Below are positions 23,459-30,924 of a stretch of DNA of 33,603 nt, piece by piece. The first letter of the stretch is position 1; the number at the start of each line of letters is the position of its first letter. Both the position numbers and the translations under genes were made by a program. Origin of the DNA: Sphingomonas sp. ERG5 (GTDB lineage: Bacteria > Pseudomonadota > Alphaproteobacteria > Sphingomonadales > Sphingomonadaceae); the NCBI RefSeq assembly GCF_000803065.1, contig NZ_JSXI01000081.1, positions 1 to 33,603 on the forward strand, written 5' to 3'. The notes beneath the pieces were generated by a model. That model made no database searches and was not told the DNA's origin. It saw only the letters and a program-made list of their open reading frames with translations.

Positions 23459-24076
23459 ATGCAGATATTGAGTAGGGATGACATGCCCGTACGTGAGAAG
23501 CGGCGTAAGCGTCATTCCGATGAGGCGCGCAACGAAGGCCTGACCGCTGCCCGCGAATTGCTGCTCAGCGAAGGGCCCGCCGCGGTCACGCTGGCGCGAG
23601 TCGGCAAGATGATCGGCATGTCGCATACCAATGTGATCCACCATTTCGGATCGGCGGCGGGGTTGCAGACCGCGCTGATGGGGTCGATGATCCGCGATCT
23701 TGCGGGCGCGCTGGATGAGGCGGTAAGCCAGTTGCGGACCGATGCGGCGGCGCCGAGCATTCTGATCGATCAGGTATGGACCGCGTTCGACGAAGGCGGC
23801 GCGGGGCAACTCGCGGCCTGGCTGGTGCTGACGCGTGAGGTCGATCATCTCGAGCCGATCCGTCAGGCGGTGCTCGATCTGGTTTCTGCGGTGAAGGAGA
23901 AATATGCCAGCGAACCGTCTGCCGATGACCGCATCCGGTCGATCGTGCTGCTGATCGCGATAGCCGCGTTCGGCGATGCGGTGATCGGGCCACATCTGCG
24001 CGGCATGCTCGATCAGGATTCGGATGCCGGGCGCAAGTTGATGACGCGGCTGCTCCCCGTATTGGTCATGGGCTAG
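23459..24076 (+). CDS. TetR family transcriptional regulator
   Basis: The product has about 205 residues. The N-terminal helix-turn-helix reads ARELLLSEGPAAVTLARVGK and MIGMSHTNVIHHFGSAAGLQ, the usual TetR form with tyrosine replaced by histidine at the end of the recognition helix. The C-terminal helical ligand domain is not informative. The ATG at 23459 directly abuts GGGGAGGG, while the ATG at 23483 has GGGA a few bases before it; the protein probably begins at one of these, not at the far-upstream in-frame codon at 23339. The 257-base gap before it shows no gene. The target is unknown. Confidence 0.82.
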   Translation: MQILSRDDMPVREKRRKRHSDEARNEGLTAARELLLSEGPAAVTLARVGKMIGMSHTNVIHHFGSAAGLQTALMGSMIRDLAGALDEAVSQLRTDAAAPSILIDQVWTAFDEGGAGQLAAWLVLTREVDHLEPIRQAVLDLVSAVKEKYASEPSADDRIRSIVLLIAIAAFGDAVIGPHLRGMLDQDSDAGRKLMTRLLPVLVMG

Positions 24077-24100
24077 CTGTCGAAACGCGTTTCCAAGACT

Positions 24101-24143
24101 GGCCCGCTTGAGATGATCATTCCCTCGTCATCTCCGCCGGGCC
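24101..24143. terminator. Bidirectional hairpin between convergent regulator genes
   Basis: The outer stem GGCCCG (24101-24106) pairs with CGGGCC (24138-24143), and the inner stem GAGATGA (24110-24116) with TCATCTC (24128-24134). It sits in the 77-base gap between the ends of the TetR and Lrp genes, so it could end both transcripts. No clear T-run. Confidence 0.55.
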
Positions 24144-24153
24144 TCCCGCTCGC

Positions 24154-24624
24154 CTAGACCGGCAATGCGGTTTCAGTCTTGATTTCCTCCATCACCGCAT
24201 AGGTGTGGGTCTGGGCGATGCCGTCGATCGAGCCAAGTTCGTCGCCGAGGATTCGGCGATAGTCCGCCATGTCGCGGCAGCGGATCTTCAGCAGATAATC
24301 AAACCCGCCCGCAACCATATGGCACTCGGCGACGGAGGCGAATGACCGGATCGCAGCGGCGAACCGGCCGAACACATCGGTGGTGGTACGATCGAGCGTC
24401 ACTTGCACGAACACCAGCAACCCCAGGTCGAGCCGTGCCGGATCGAGCCGTGCGGCATATCCGGTGATATAGCCGTCGCGTTCGAGCCGCTTGACGCGTT
24501 CCTGGCACGGTGTGGGCGTCAGCCCGACGCGGCGCGCGAGTGCGAGGTTCGACATTCGGCCGTCTTCCTGCAAGGCTGCAAGGATACGCCGGTCGATGAT
24601 ATCGGGTTTGGCGAGTGTTGTGAT
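24154..24624 (-). CDS. Lrp/AsnC regulator (PutR-like) with no standard start codon
   Basis: A full Lrp-type protein of 156 residues is encoded if translation begins at the ATC codon 24624-24622: it would start (M)TTLAKPDIIDRRILAALQED, the standard Lrp N-terminus, followed by the helix-turn-helix RMSNLALARRVGLTPTPCQE and a RAM domain ending THTYAVMEEIKTETALPV. AGGA (24637-24634) precedes the ATC by nine bases. In this frame there is no ATG, GTG or TTG between the upstream stop and a TTG at 24573; starting there would lose the first helix. Either ATC is used as a rare start, or the start codon has mutated, or there is a sequence error. The gene is divergent from putA, as regulators of proline use (PutR) are in many alphaproteobacteria. 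Confidence 0.85.
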   Translation of the reverse strand: MTTLAKPDIIDRRILAALQEDGRMSNLALARRVGLTPTPCQERVKRLERDGYITGYAARLDPARLDLGLLVFVQVTLDRTTTDVFGRFAAAIRSFASVAECHMVAGGFDYLLKIRCRDMADYRRILGDELGSIDGIAQTHTYAVMEEIKTETALPV

Positions 24625-24660
24625 GGTGAATTGTCCTGCCCAAGACTATTTCAGCAGGTG

Positions 24661-24672
24661 ATATAGCTATAT
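24661..24672. promoter_or_regulatory. Palindrome in the regulator-putA gap
   Basis: ATATAGCTATAT is a perfect 12-base palindrome in an AT-rich island between the two divergent starts. It is a candidate Lrp/PutR binding site or part of the regulator promoter. Confidence 0.45.
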
Positions 24673-24754
24673 GGAGCCAAATATACAGACTTTATCCTCT
24701 GGCTGATGCCGCGATAGAGGCGGCTATCACCAGCGCCAAGATGAGTGTTTGCCC

Positions 24755-27700
24755 ATGTCCTCGATCTCGCTTCCCGGCCTGAGCCGCGCCGACGTCCATG
24801 CCGCCTATCGTATGGATGAAGAATCCTGCGTCGCGCAGCGGTTGATCGAAGCGGAGATTCCGCCCGCCGAACTCGCCGCGACCGATGTGCTTGCGCGCCG
24901 GCTGGTAGAGGGCGTGCGTGCCAAGGGGCAGGGCAATGCGGTCGACAGTCTGTTGCACAGTTTCGCATTATCGACCGACGAAGGCATCGCGCTGATGTGC
25001 CTGGCCGAAGCGTTGCTGCGCATTCCCGATGCCGCGACACGCGACCGGCTGATCGCCGACAAGATTGGCGGCAAGGAATGGAGCGCCAATCTCGGCCGTT
25101 CGCAATCGCTGTTCGTCAACGCCTCGACCTTCGGCTTGATGCTGACCGGCAGCGTGGTCGCGCCAAGTGAGGGCGAGGATTGGGCGGCGGTCGCCAAGCG
25201 CGCCGTGGCGCGGCTCGGCAAGCCGGTGATCCGCCGCGCGATCTTTGAGGGGATGCGCATCCTCGGCCATCATTTCGTATTCGGTCGCACCATCGGCGAA
25301 GCGCTGAAGCGCGGCGCGTCGGGCGTGGAGACGCACAGCTTCGACATGCTGGGCGAAGCAGCGCGGACGCAGGGCGACGCCGATTTCTACTTCACCGCTT
25401 ACAAGAATGCGATCGCGGCGGTGGGCAAGGCACGCGGAAAGGGGCCGGTCGAGGGCGTCGATGGCGTCTCGGTCAAATTGTCCGCGCTCCATCCGCGCTA
25501 CGAATGGGCGCAGGTCGATCGCATCAAGGCCGAGATGCTGCCGCGCCTGCGCGAGTTGGTGGCTGACGCGGGTGCGGCAGATATCTGCCTCGCGATCGAT
25601 GCCGAAGAAGCCGACCGGCTCGATTTGTCGATGGACCTGATCGAGACGATCGTTGCCGACGACACGCTGTTCGCCAATGGCTGGCGCGGCTTCGGCATCG
25701 TCATTCAGGCGTATCAGAAGCGTGCCGTGCCGATGGTCGACTGGACCATCGCGCTGGCCCGCCGCTATCGGCGCAAGATGATGGTCCGCCTGGTCAAGGG
25801 TGCGTATTGGGACAGCGAAGTGAAAGCGACGCAAGTCGGCGGCTTCACCGATTACCCCGTGTTCACGCGCAAGGCCTCGACCGATGTGTCGTATCTGGCG
25901 TGCGCGCGCCGCCTGCTTGCCGCCGATGACGCGATCTATTCGGGGTTCGCCACGCACAATGCCGCGACCGTCGCGGCGGTGAAGGCAATGGCCGATGGTC
26001 GCATTTTCGAATTCCAGCGCCTCCATGGCATGGGCGAGGAATTATATGATGTGCTGCGCGAGGGAGAGGGCGACAAACCCACCGCCGTGCGGATCTACGC
26101 GCCGGTCGGCGGGCATAAGGAATTGCTTGCCTATCTCGTGCGCCGCTTGCTCGAGAACGGCGCCAATGCCTCGTTCGTCAACCGCCTTGCCGATGCCGAC
26201 CAGCCGGTCGAGGCGATCATCGCCGATCCGGTTGCCGCGACCGCAGCGCTCGATGTGCGGCGCAACCCGCGCATTCCGCTGCCAAGCGCACTGTTCGCGC
26301 CGGAGCGGCTGAACTCGGCGGGCATCGACCTGTCCGATCCGCTGGTCCGCGTGCCGCTGATGGCGCGTCTCGCCGCGCTGGAGGCGACACACCCGGTCGC
26401 TGCGCCGATCATCGGTGGCAAGACGCTGAAGGGCGGCAAGGTCGCCGTGACAGCACCCTTCGACCGCAGCATCACGGTTGGCCATGTGATCGAGGCAACA
26501 TCGGAGGCCGTTGCGCAGGCGGTTGCGCGTGCCCAGGCCGCCCAGCCGGATTGGGACACCGTCGTCGTCGATCGTCGCGCGGTGGCGCTGGAAACGGCCG
26601 CCATGCTCTACGAACAGCATACCGACGAGTTGCTTTCGCTGTGCGTGCGCGAAGCGGGCAAGACGGTGCCCGACGCAATCCTCGAACTGCGCGAAGCCGT
26701 CGATTTCCTGCGCTATTATGCGGTCGAGGCGCGACGCCAGTTCGGTCCGGCCGATCCGCTGCCCGGCCCGACCGGTGAGTCCAACACCCTGACCCTGCAC
26801 GGTCGCGGTGTCATCGCCGCGATCAGCCCGTGGAACTTCCCGCTTGCGATCTTCACCGGCCAGATCGCCGCGGCGCTCGCGGCGGGCAACAGTGTCGTTG
26901 CCAAACCCGCCGGGCAGACCCCGCTGATCGCGGCACGTGCGGTCGAGCTGCTGCATCAGGCGGGCATTCCGGGCGATGTGCTCAATCTGCTGCCCGGCGA
27001 TGGCAAGGTCGGCGCGGCTTTGGTCGCGCATCCCGGGATCGGCGGCGTGGTGTTCACCGGATCGACCAACACCGCACGCTCGATCAACCTGACGCTGGCG
27101 CAGCGCACCGGTCCGATCGTGCCGCTGATCGCCGAGACCGGTGGACAGAACGCGATGATCGTCGACAGCTCGGCCTTGCCCGAACAGGTGACGCGCGACG
27201 TGGTGCAGTCCGCCTTCCAGAGCGCGGGGCAGCGCTGTTCGGCGCTGCGCGTGCTGTACCTGCAGGACGATATTGCCGATGGCGTGGTGGAGATGATCTC
27301 CGGCGCGATGCGGGCGCTGACCATCGGCGATCCGCGCAAGCTGTCGACCGATGTCGGCCCGGTGATTGACGCCGGTGCACGCGCGTCGTTGCAGAACCAT
27401 AGCGATGATTTGAGCGGTGCGACATTGTGCCGGCTGGAGCTCCCGGTCGGGCAGGGCGATTTCGTCGCGCCCGCCGCCTTCACCATCCCGGGCATTTCTG
27501 CGCTGAGCCAGGAGCATTTCGGTCCGCTGCTGCACGTCGTGCGCTTTCCTGCCGAAGGGCTCGATGCGGTGATCGATGCGATCAACGCCACTGGCTTCGG
27601 CCTGACACTTGGCGTTCACAGCCGGATCGACACGACTATCGAGCGCATCGTCACCCGCGCGCGGGTCGGCAACATCTATGTCAATCGCAACCAGATCGGC

Positions 27701-27856
27701 GCGGTGGTCGGCAGCCAGCCGTTCGGCGGCGAAGGGCTGTCGGGAACGGGCCCGAAAGCGGGCGGTCCGCATTATCTGGCGCGATTTGCGACCGAGCGAA
27801 CGCTGTGCGTCGATACGACGGCCGCCGGGGGAAATGCGACCTTGCTGGCGAGCTAA
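24755..27856 (+). CDS. putA: Bifunctional proline dehydrogenase / glutamate-semialdehyde dehydrogenase
   Basis: This protein of about 1033 residues oxidises proline to pyrroline-5-carboxylate with FAD and then to glutamate with NAD+. The proline dehydrogenase barrel (to about residue 480) has RLVKGAYWDSEVKATQ and FATHNAATVAAV, plus FEFQRLHGMGEELYDVL. The aldehyde dehydrogenase domain has ISPWNFPLAIFTGQIAAALA, FTGSTNTARSI and the catalytic cysteine C828 in SAGQRCSALRVLYL. There is no N-terminal ribbon-helix-helix, so this is a short PutA that does not repress its own gene; the divergent Lrp-type regulator fits that. ATG 24755 is preferred over TTG 24749. Confidence 0.96.
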   Translation: MSSISLPGLSRADVHAAYRMDEESCVAQRLIEAEIPPAELAATDVLARRLVEGVRAKGQGNAVDSLLHSFALSTDEGIALMCLAEALLRIPDAATRDRLIADKIGGKEWSANLGRSQSLFVNASTFGLMLTGSVVAPSEGEDWAAVAKRAVARLGKPVIRRAIFEGMRILGHHFVFGRTIGEALKRGASGVETHSFDMLGEAARTQGDADFYFTAYKNAIAAVGKARGKGPVEGVDGVSVKLSALHPRYEWAQVDRIKAEMLPRLRELVADAGAADICLAIDAEEADRLDLSMDLIETIVADDTLFANGWRGFGIVIQAYQKRAVPMVDWTIALARRYRRKMMVRLVKGAYWDSEVKATQVGGFTDYPVFTRKASTDVSYLACARRLLAADDAIYSGFATHNAATVAAVKAMADGRIFEFQRLHGMGEELYDVLREGEGDKPTAVRIYAPVGGHKELLAYLVRRLLENGANASFVNRLADADQPVEAIIADPVAATAALDVRRNPRIPLPSALFAPERLNSAGIDLSDPLVRVPLMARLAALEATHPVAAPIIGGKTLKGGKVAVTAPFDRSITVGHVIEATSEAVAQAVARAQAAQPDWDTVVVDRRAVALETAAMLYEQHTDELLSLCVREAGKTVPDAILELREAVDFLRYYAVEARRQFGPADPLPGPTGESNTLTLHGRGVIAAISPWNFPLAIFTGQIAAALAAGNSVVAKPAGQTPLIAARAVELLHQAGIPGDVLNLLPGDGKVGAALVAHPGIGGVVFTGSTNTARSINLTLAQRTGPIVPLIAETGGQNAMIVDSSALPEQVTRDVVQSAFQSAGQRCSALRVLYLQDDIADGVVEMISGAMRALTIGDPRKLSTDVGPVIDAGARASLQNHSDDLSGATLCRLELPVGQGDFVAPAAFTIPGISALSQEHFGPLLHVVRFPAEGLDAVIDAINATGFGLTLGVHSRIDTTIERIVTRARVGNIYVNRNQIGAVVGSQPFGGEGLSGTGPKAGGPHYLARFATERTLCVDTTAAGGNATLLAS

Positions 27857-28041
27857 AGCGATGATGGGCCGAAGGCGCACCGCGTTCCGGCTCTCGTCAA
27901 ACATTGGCAAGGTCGTTCTGCCGCAATCCAATCATGCCCTCGACACTGAGAAAGAGCGCGCCGGTATCCGTCCGGCACGCGATGACATGCCCGATGTTGC
28001 GTGGTGGTTGAATCGCCGTCGGCGGCGCGACGGCGGCGCGG

Positions 28042-28075
28042 GGAGATATGTTACACCCTATTGTACCATATCTCC
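28042..28075. repeat. Long imperfect palindrome after putA
   Basis: GGAGATATGTTACAC (28042-28056) and TTGTACCATATCTCC (28061-28075) are inverted copies with 13 of 15 positions matching and a perfect outer nine. It resembles an operator of a dimeric regulator, or a hairpin ending putA transcription without a T-run. Confidence 0.6.
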
Positions 28076-28118
28076 GGCGTAAGCCGGACGAGCCGGGCCG
28101 CCGATCGTGTGAAATCGA

Positions 28119-28137
28119 TGATTATCAATTATAATCA
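28119..28137. repeat. Perfect 7-5-7 AT-rich palindrome
   Basis: TGATTAT-CAATT-ATAATCA. Both arms match perfectly, in an AT-rich spot unlike the surrounding GC-rich DNA. The form is that of an operator; no gene start is near. Confidence 0.6.
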
Positions 28138-28198
28138 ATGACTTACTGGCGTGGTGCCGCGATTCTTGGTATTTACGACATTAATGGCAAACCCGTTT

Positions 28199-28221
28199 AG
28201 CTATCCATGAAATTGATAGCT
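28199..28221. repeat. Perfect 7-9-7 palindrome
   Basis: AGCTATC (28199-28205) and GATAGCT (28215-28221) are perfect inverted arms. The left arm overlaps a possible -10 element (TAGCTA). Confidence 0.5.
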
Positions 28222-28399
28222 GGACCGCCCGGTGTACCGAATTGCCTGTTGCTGGCATGGAACTTCAGCATCGGATGGCTTCGGATGGGAGCCTGCCGCT
28301 GTTGGGCGGGAGTTCCGGCCCAGATTCATAGATAAGCAGTATTGCCTCAGCCCCTCTTCCGAAGAGGGGGCTATGAGTCATCGTTCCTGATCGTTGACG

Positions 28400-28546
28400 T
28401 CAGAATGCTGCGATAATGCCGCCGATTGCGGCCCAGATCAGGATCGAAATGATGGCGGCGACGACCAGGCCTGCGCCGGGTGCCATGGTCCGTCCCAGAT
28501 CCTCGGGCGGCTGAGGGGGCAGATGCTTCAATTCGAACGTTCTCAC
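28400..28546 (-). CDS. Small single-helix membrane protein (48 residues)
   Basis: A GTG-started frame of 48 residues reads (M)RTFELKHLPPQPPEDLG, then GLVVAAIISILIWAAIGGII and ends AAF. The first 27 residues are soluble and proline-rich; the rest is one clean membrane helix reaching the C-terminus. AAGGAA lies six bases before the GTG, and the composition is clearly unlike chance frames. I recognise no family. It runs divergently from the B12 operon, and its 5' end is about 110 bases from the riboswitch. It is too short for common ORF length cut-offs. A role in membrane stress or as a small regulator of a membrane complex is possible but unsupported. Confidence 0.6.
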   Translation of the reverse strand: MRTFELKHLPPQPPEDLGRTMAPGAGLVVAAIISILIWAAIGGIIAAF

Positions 28547-28663
28547 GACCAGTTCCTTCAAGGAAATGAGCTGCGAATGGCTCCTTATCCCCTTCCTTTC
28601 CTGCTAATTTACTAACGTGGATCACCGCAGTTGGTTGCACATTGGTGACGAGCCGCGTAGGGG

Positions 28664-28858
28664 CCGCGTCGTGACGGGTTCCCGGAGACGGGAAGCAAAA
28701 GGGAAGATCGGTGCATGGGCGAGAGGCCATAAATCCGACGCTGTTCCCGCAACTGTAACCGGCGAGCCGGTGCTCCACACACGCCACTGGGCCGATCGGG
28801 CCTGGGAAGGCGGAGCATCACGCGAAGACCCGGAAGTCAGGAGACCTGCCCGACACGG
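28664..28858 (+). promoter_or_regulatory. Cobalamin riboswitch aptamer
   Basis: Conserved elements of the B12 aptamer are all visible: AAAAGGGAAGATCGGTG (28697-28713), CGCTG-type CGACGCTGTTCCCGCAACTG (28736-28755, the B12 box region), GCCACTGG (28783-28790), TGGGAAGGCGGAGCA (28803-28817), then GAAGACCCGGAAGTCAGGAG and ACCTGCC. P1 forms between CCGCGTCG (28664-28671) and CGACACGG (28851-28858) with one mismatch. Adenosylcobalamin binding to such RNAs lowers expression of the downstream uptake genes, here btuB-btuF-btuC-btuD. A weak promoter (TTGCAC, 17 bases, TAGGGG at 28635-28663) may lie just upstream. Confidence 0.92.
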
Positions 28859-28918
28859 TCGATCCACTGCGCGGGCGGGAGTTCCGGTGCGGACGAGGGC
28901 GTAACCCCGATAGGGGAA

Positions 28919-28998
28919 CCTTTGAGTGAACGACATGGAATCGGGCCGTTGGCCGGATGTCGTTCCTGACGCCCGGTAGCTGGCCTCATGCAAAGGGG
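28919..28998 (+). promoter_or_regulatory. Expression platform of the riboswitch, btuB leader
   Basis: AACGACAT (28929-28936) and ATGTCGTT (28957-28964) form a perfect outer stem around GGCC-GTT-GGCC. Flanking this hairpin, CCTTTG (28919-28924) is complementary to CAAAGG (28991-28996), which includes most of the btuB ribosome-binding site AAAGGGG. Pairing would hide the site, so translational control is likely; no T-run is present for intrinsic termination. Confidence 0.55.
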
Positions 28999-29004
28999 CA
29001 TACC

Positions 29005-30924
29005 ATGTTTGACTACCGTAAGATTCTGCTCGCCGGCACGGCGCTGCTGGCCGCGACGCCGGCGATGGCGCAGGACGCCGCGCCGAGCGACGAAGGCATT
29101 ATCATCGCCGATACGAAGAGCGAAGAGATTGTCGTCACCGCAACTGGCGTCGCGCAGCCGATCGACCAGGTCGGTCAGGCCGTCACAGTCATCACGCGCG
29201 CCGACATTGAGCGTCGCCAAACCGTCAGTGTCTCCGATCTGCTCGCCACCACGCCGGGCGTCACCGTATCGCGCAATGGCGGCATCGGTACCGTCACGGC
29301 GGTACGGATCCGCGGCGCCGAGGACGCGCAAACGCTGACCGTCATTGACGGTGTGCGTGTCAACGATCCGTCATCGCCCGCCGGCGCGTTCGATTTCGGT
29401 AATCTCTTTGCTGGATCGATCGATCGGATCGAAGTGCTGCGCGGGCCCAACTCGGTACCCTGGGGCAGCCAGGCGATCGGCGGCGTGGTCAACATCATCA
29501 CCGCCCAGCCGACCGAAGGACTGCAGGCACGCGCCAATGCCGAATATGGCTATGCCAACAGCGTCAGCGCCAATGCGGCGATCTCGGGCAAGAGCGGCAT
29601 CTTCTCGGGTTCGCTGACCGGCGGCTATGTCCGCACCGATGGCATTTCGGTCGCCGCCAATGGCAATGAGCGTGACGGCTATCGCCAATATGGCGCCACG
29701 GCGCGCGTCGGTATCGAATTTACCCCCGGCATCGGCCTCGACCTGCGCGGTTATTATGCGAACAGCCGTACCGATCTCGACGGCTTTCCGGCACCGAACT
29801 ACACTCTGGCCGACACCGACGAATATTCCACCGCGCGGGAACTCTATGGTTATGCCGGCGTGCACGTGAACCTGCTCGACGACCGGCTGAAGAACCGGAT
29901 TGCCTTCACCATCGCCGATATCGACCGTGACAACTACAATCCCGCATTCGGCACCGCGCCATCCTTCATCGGACGCGGCCGGACGGAGCGCTACGAATAT
30001 CAGGGCGACTTCCGTGTCATCGACCAGGTCCGCGTCGTTGCAGGCGCGGAGCATGAGAACAGCCGCTACGCCGATGCCTCCACGCGCTACAGCACCGGGG
30101 TCACGAGCTTTTACGGCGAACTGATCGTTACGCCGGTACGGCAGCTGACGATCACCGGCGGCCTGCGCAACGATGACCACAAGGCCTTTGGCAACCGGAC
30201 CACGTTCGGCGCCAGCGCCGCGCTGGCGCTCGATACCGGCACGACGCTGCGTGCGAGCTATGGTGAGGGCTTCAAGGCGCCGACCCTGTACCAGCTCTAT
30301 GGTCCTTATGGTACGCCGGGGCCCGCCATTCCGGGTGTCCCGGCGCGCGACCCCTTGCGGCCTGAAACAGCGCGCAACTATGATGTGGGAATCGAACAGT
30401 CTTTCCTGTCGGGCGCGGCGCGCGTCGGCGTGACCTATTTCAACCGCGATACGAAGAACCAGATCGATTTCGATCTCGGTACCTTCACCTATCAGAATAT
30501 CGCGCGGACGCGTGCCGAGGGCGTCGAATTCGAACTCGCGCTGCGGCCGGTCGATGCGCTGACCTTCACGGCGAACTACAGCTATATCGACAGCGAAAAC
30601 CGCTCGCCGGGCAGCAATTTCGGCAAGGACCTTGCCCGCCGCCCGCATCAGACGGTCAGCGCCTCGATCGATTACCGCTTCCCGTTCGGCCTGTCGGCGG
30701 GGGCAACGGTCAGCCATGTTGGCGACAGCTATGACGATGCCGGGAACTTCAACCGCCTCGACGGCTATGTCCTGGCCGGCCTTCGCGCGTCGATCGCGGT
30801 CGCCGATCGCTTCGAAATCTATGGCCGCGTCGATAATCTGTTCGATGAACATTATCAGGTCGTGCGCGGCTACGGCACTTATGGCCGCGCGGCCTATGGC
30901 GGCGTGCGGGTGAAGTTCAACTGA
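29005..30924 (+). CDS. btuB: TonB-dependent vitamin B12 receptor BtuB
   Basis: This 639-residue outer-membrane receptor brings cobalamin into the periplasm using TonB energy. A signal peptide (MFDYRKILLAGTALLAATPAMA, cut before QDA) is followed by a TonB box (EEIVVTATG near residue 38), a plug domain with VRIRGAEDAQTLTVIDGVRV and IEVLRGPNSVPWGSQAIGG, and a 22-strand-type barrel with alternating aromatic strands to the C-terminal YGGVRVKFN. The ATG at 29005 has AAAGGGG six bases upstream and begins the signal peptide; an upstream in-frame ATG (28957) lies in the riboswitch hairpin. The B12 riboswitch and btuFCD neighbours make the substrate cobalamin or cobinamide. Confidence 0.92.
   Translation: MFDYRKILLAGTALLAATPAMAQDAAPSDEGIIIADTKSEEIVVTATGVAQPIDQVGQAVTVITRADIERRQTVSVSDLLATTPGVTVSRNGGIGTVTAVRIRGAEDAQTLTVIDGVRVNDPSSPAGAFDFGNLFAGSIDRIEVLRGPNSVPWGSQAIGGVVNIITAQPTEGLQARANAEYGYANSVSANAAISGKSGIFSGSLTGGYVRTDGISVAANGNERDGYRQYGATARVGIEFTPGIGLDLRGYYANSRTDLDGFPAPNYTLADTDEYSTARELYGYAGVHVNLLDDRLKNRIAFTIADIDRDNYNPAFGTAPSFIGRGRTERYEYQGDFRVIDQVRVVAGAEHENSRYADASTRYSTGVTSFYGELIVTPVRQLTITGGLRNDDHKAFGNRTTFGASAALALDTGTTLRASYGEGFKAPTLYQLYGPYGTPGPAIPGVPARDPLRPETARNYDVGIEQSFLSGAARVGVTYFNRDTKNQIDFDLGTFTYQNIARTRAEGVEFELALRPVDALTFTANYSYIDSENRSPGSNFGKDLARRPHQTVSASIDYRFPFGLSAGATVSHVGDSYDDAGNFNRLDGYVLAGLRASIAVADRFEIYGRVDNLFDEHYQVVRGYGTYGRAAYGGVRVKFN

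Larger units (their letters stand above)
27857..28399. other. Non-coding stretch rich in palindromes
   Basis: No convincing gene lies here; a 73-codon plus-strand frame at 27861-28082 has no family and is Arg-rich as expected by chance. The stretch is more AT-rich than its neighbours from 28040 on and holds three clear inverted repeats (listed separately). A structured segment follows (GGAACT at 28259-28264 pairs with AGTTCC at 28311-28316 around two copies of TCGGATGG at 28271 and 28281), then a CCCCTCTTC/GAAGAGGGG hairpin at 28351-28369. It may be a regulatory or small-RNA locus. Confidence 0.45.

Noticed and set aside
24741..24782. 13-codon ORF (MSVCPCPRSRFPA) overlapping the putA start, possible leader peptide
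   Set aside because: No ribosome-binding site and no attenuator-like hairpins follow; probably chance.
26042..27931. 629-codon minus-strand frame opposite putA
   Set aside because: Antisense shadow of putA; Arg- and Asp-rich, with no signal, motif or ribosome-binding site.
27861..28082. 73-codon plus-strand frame after putA
   Set aside because: Arg-rich, no family, no ribosome-binding site, and it covers one of the palindromes.
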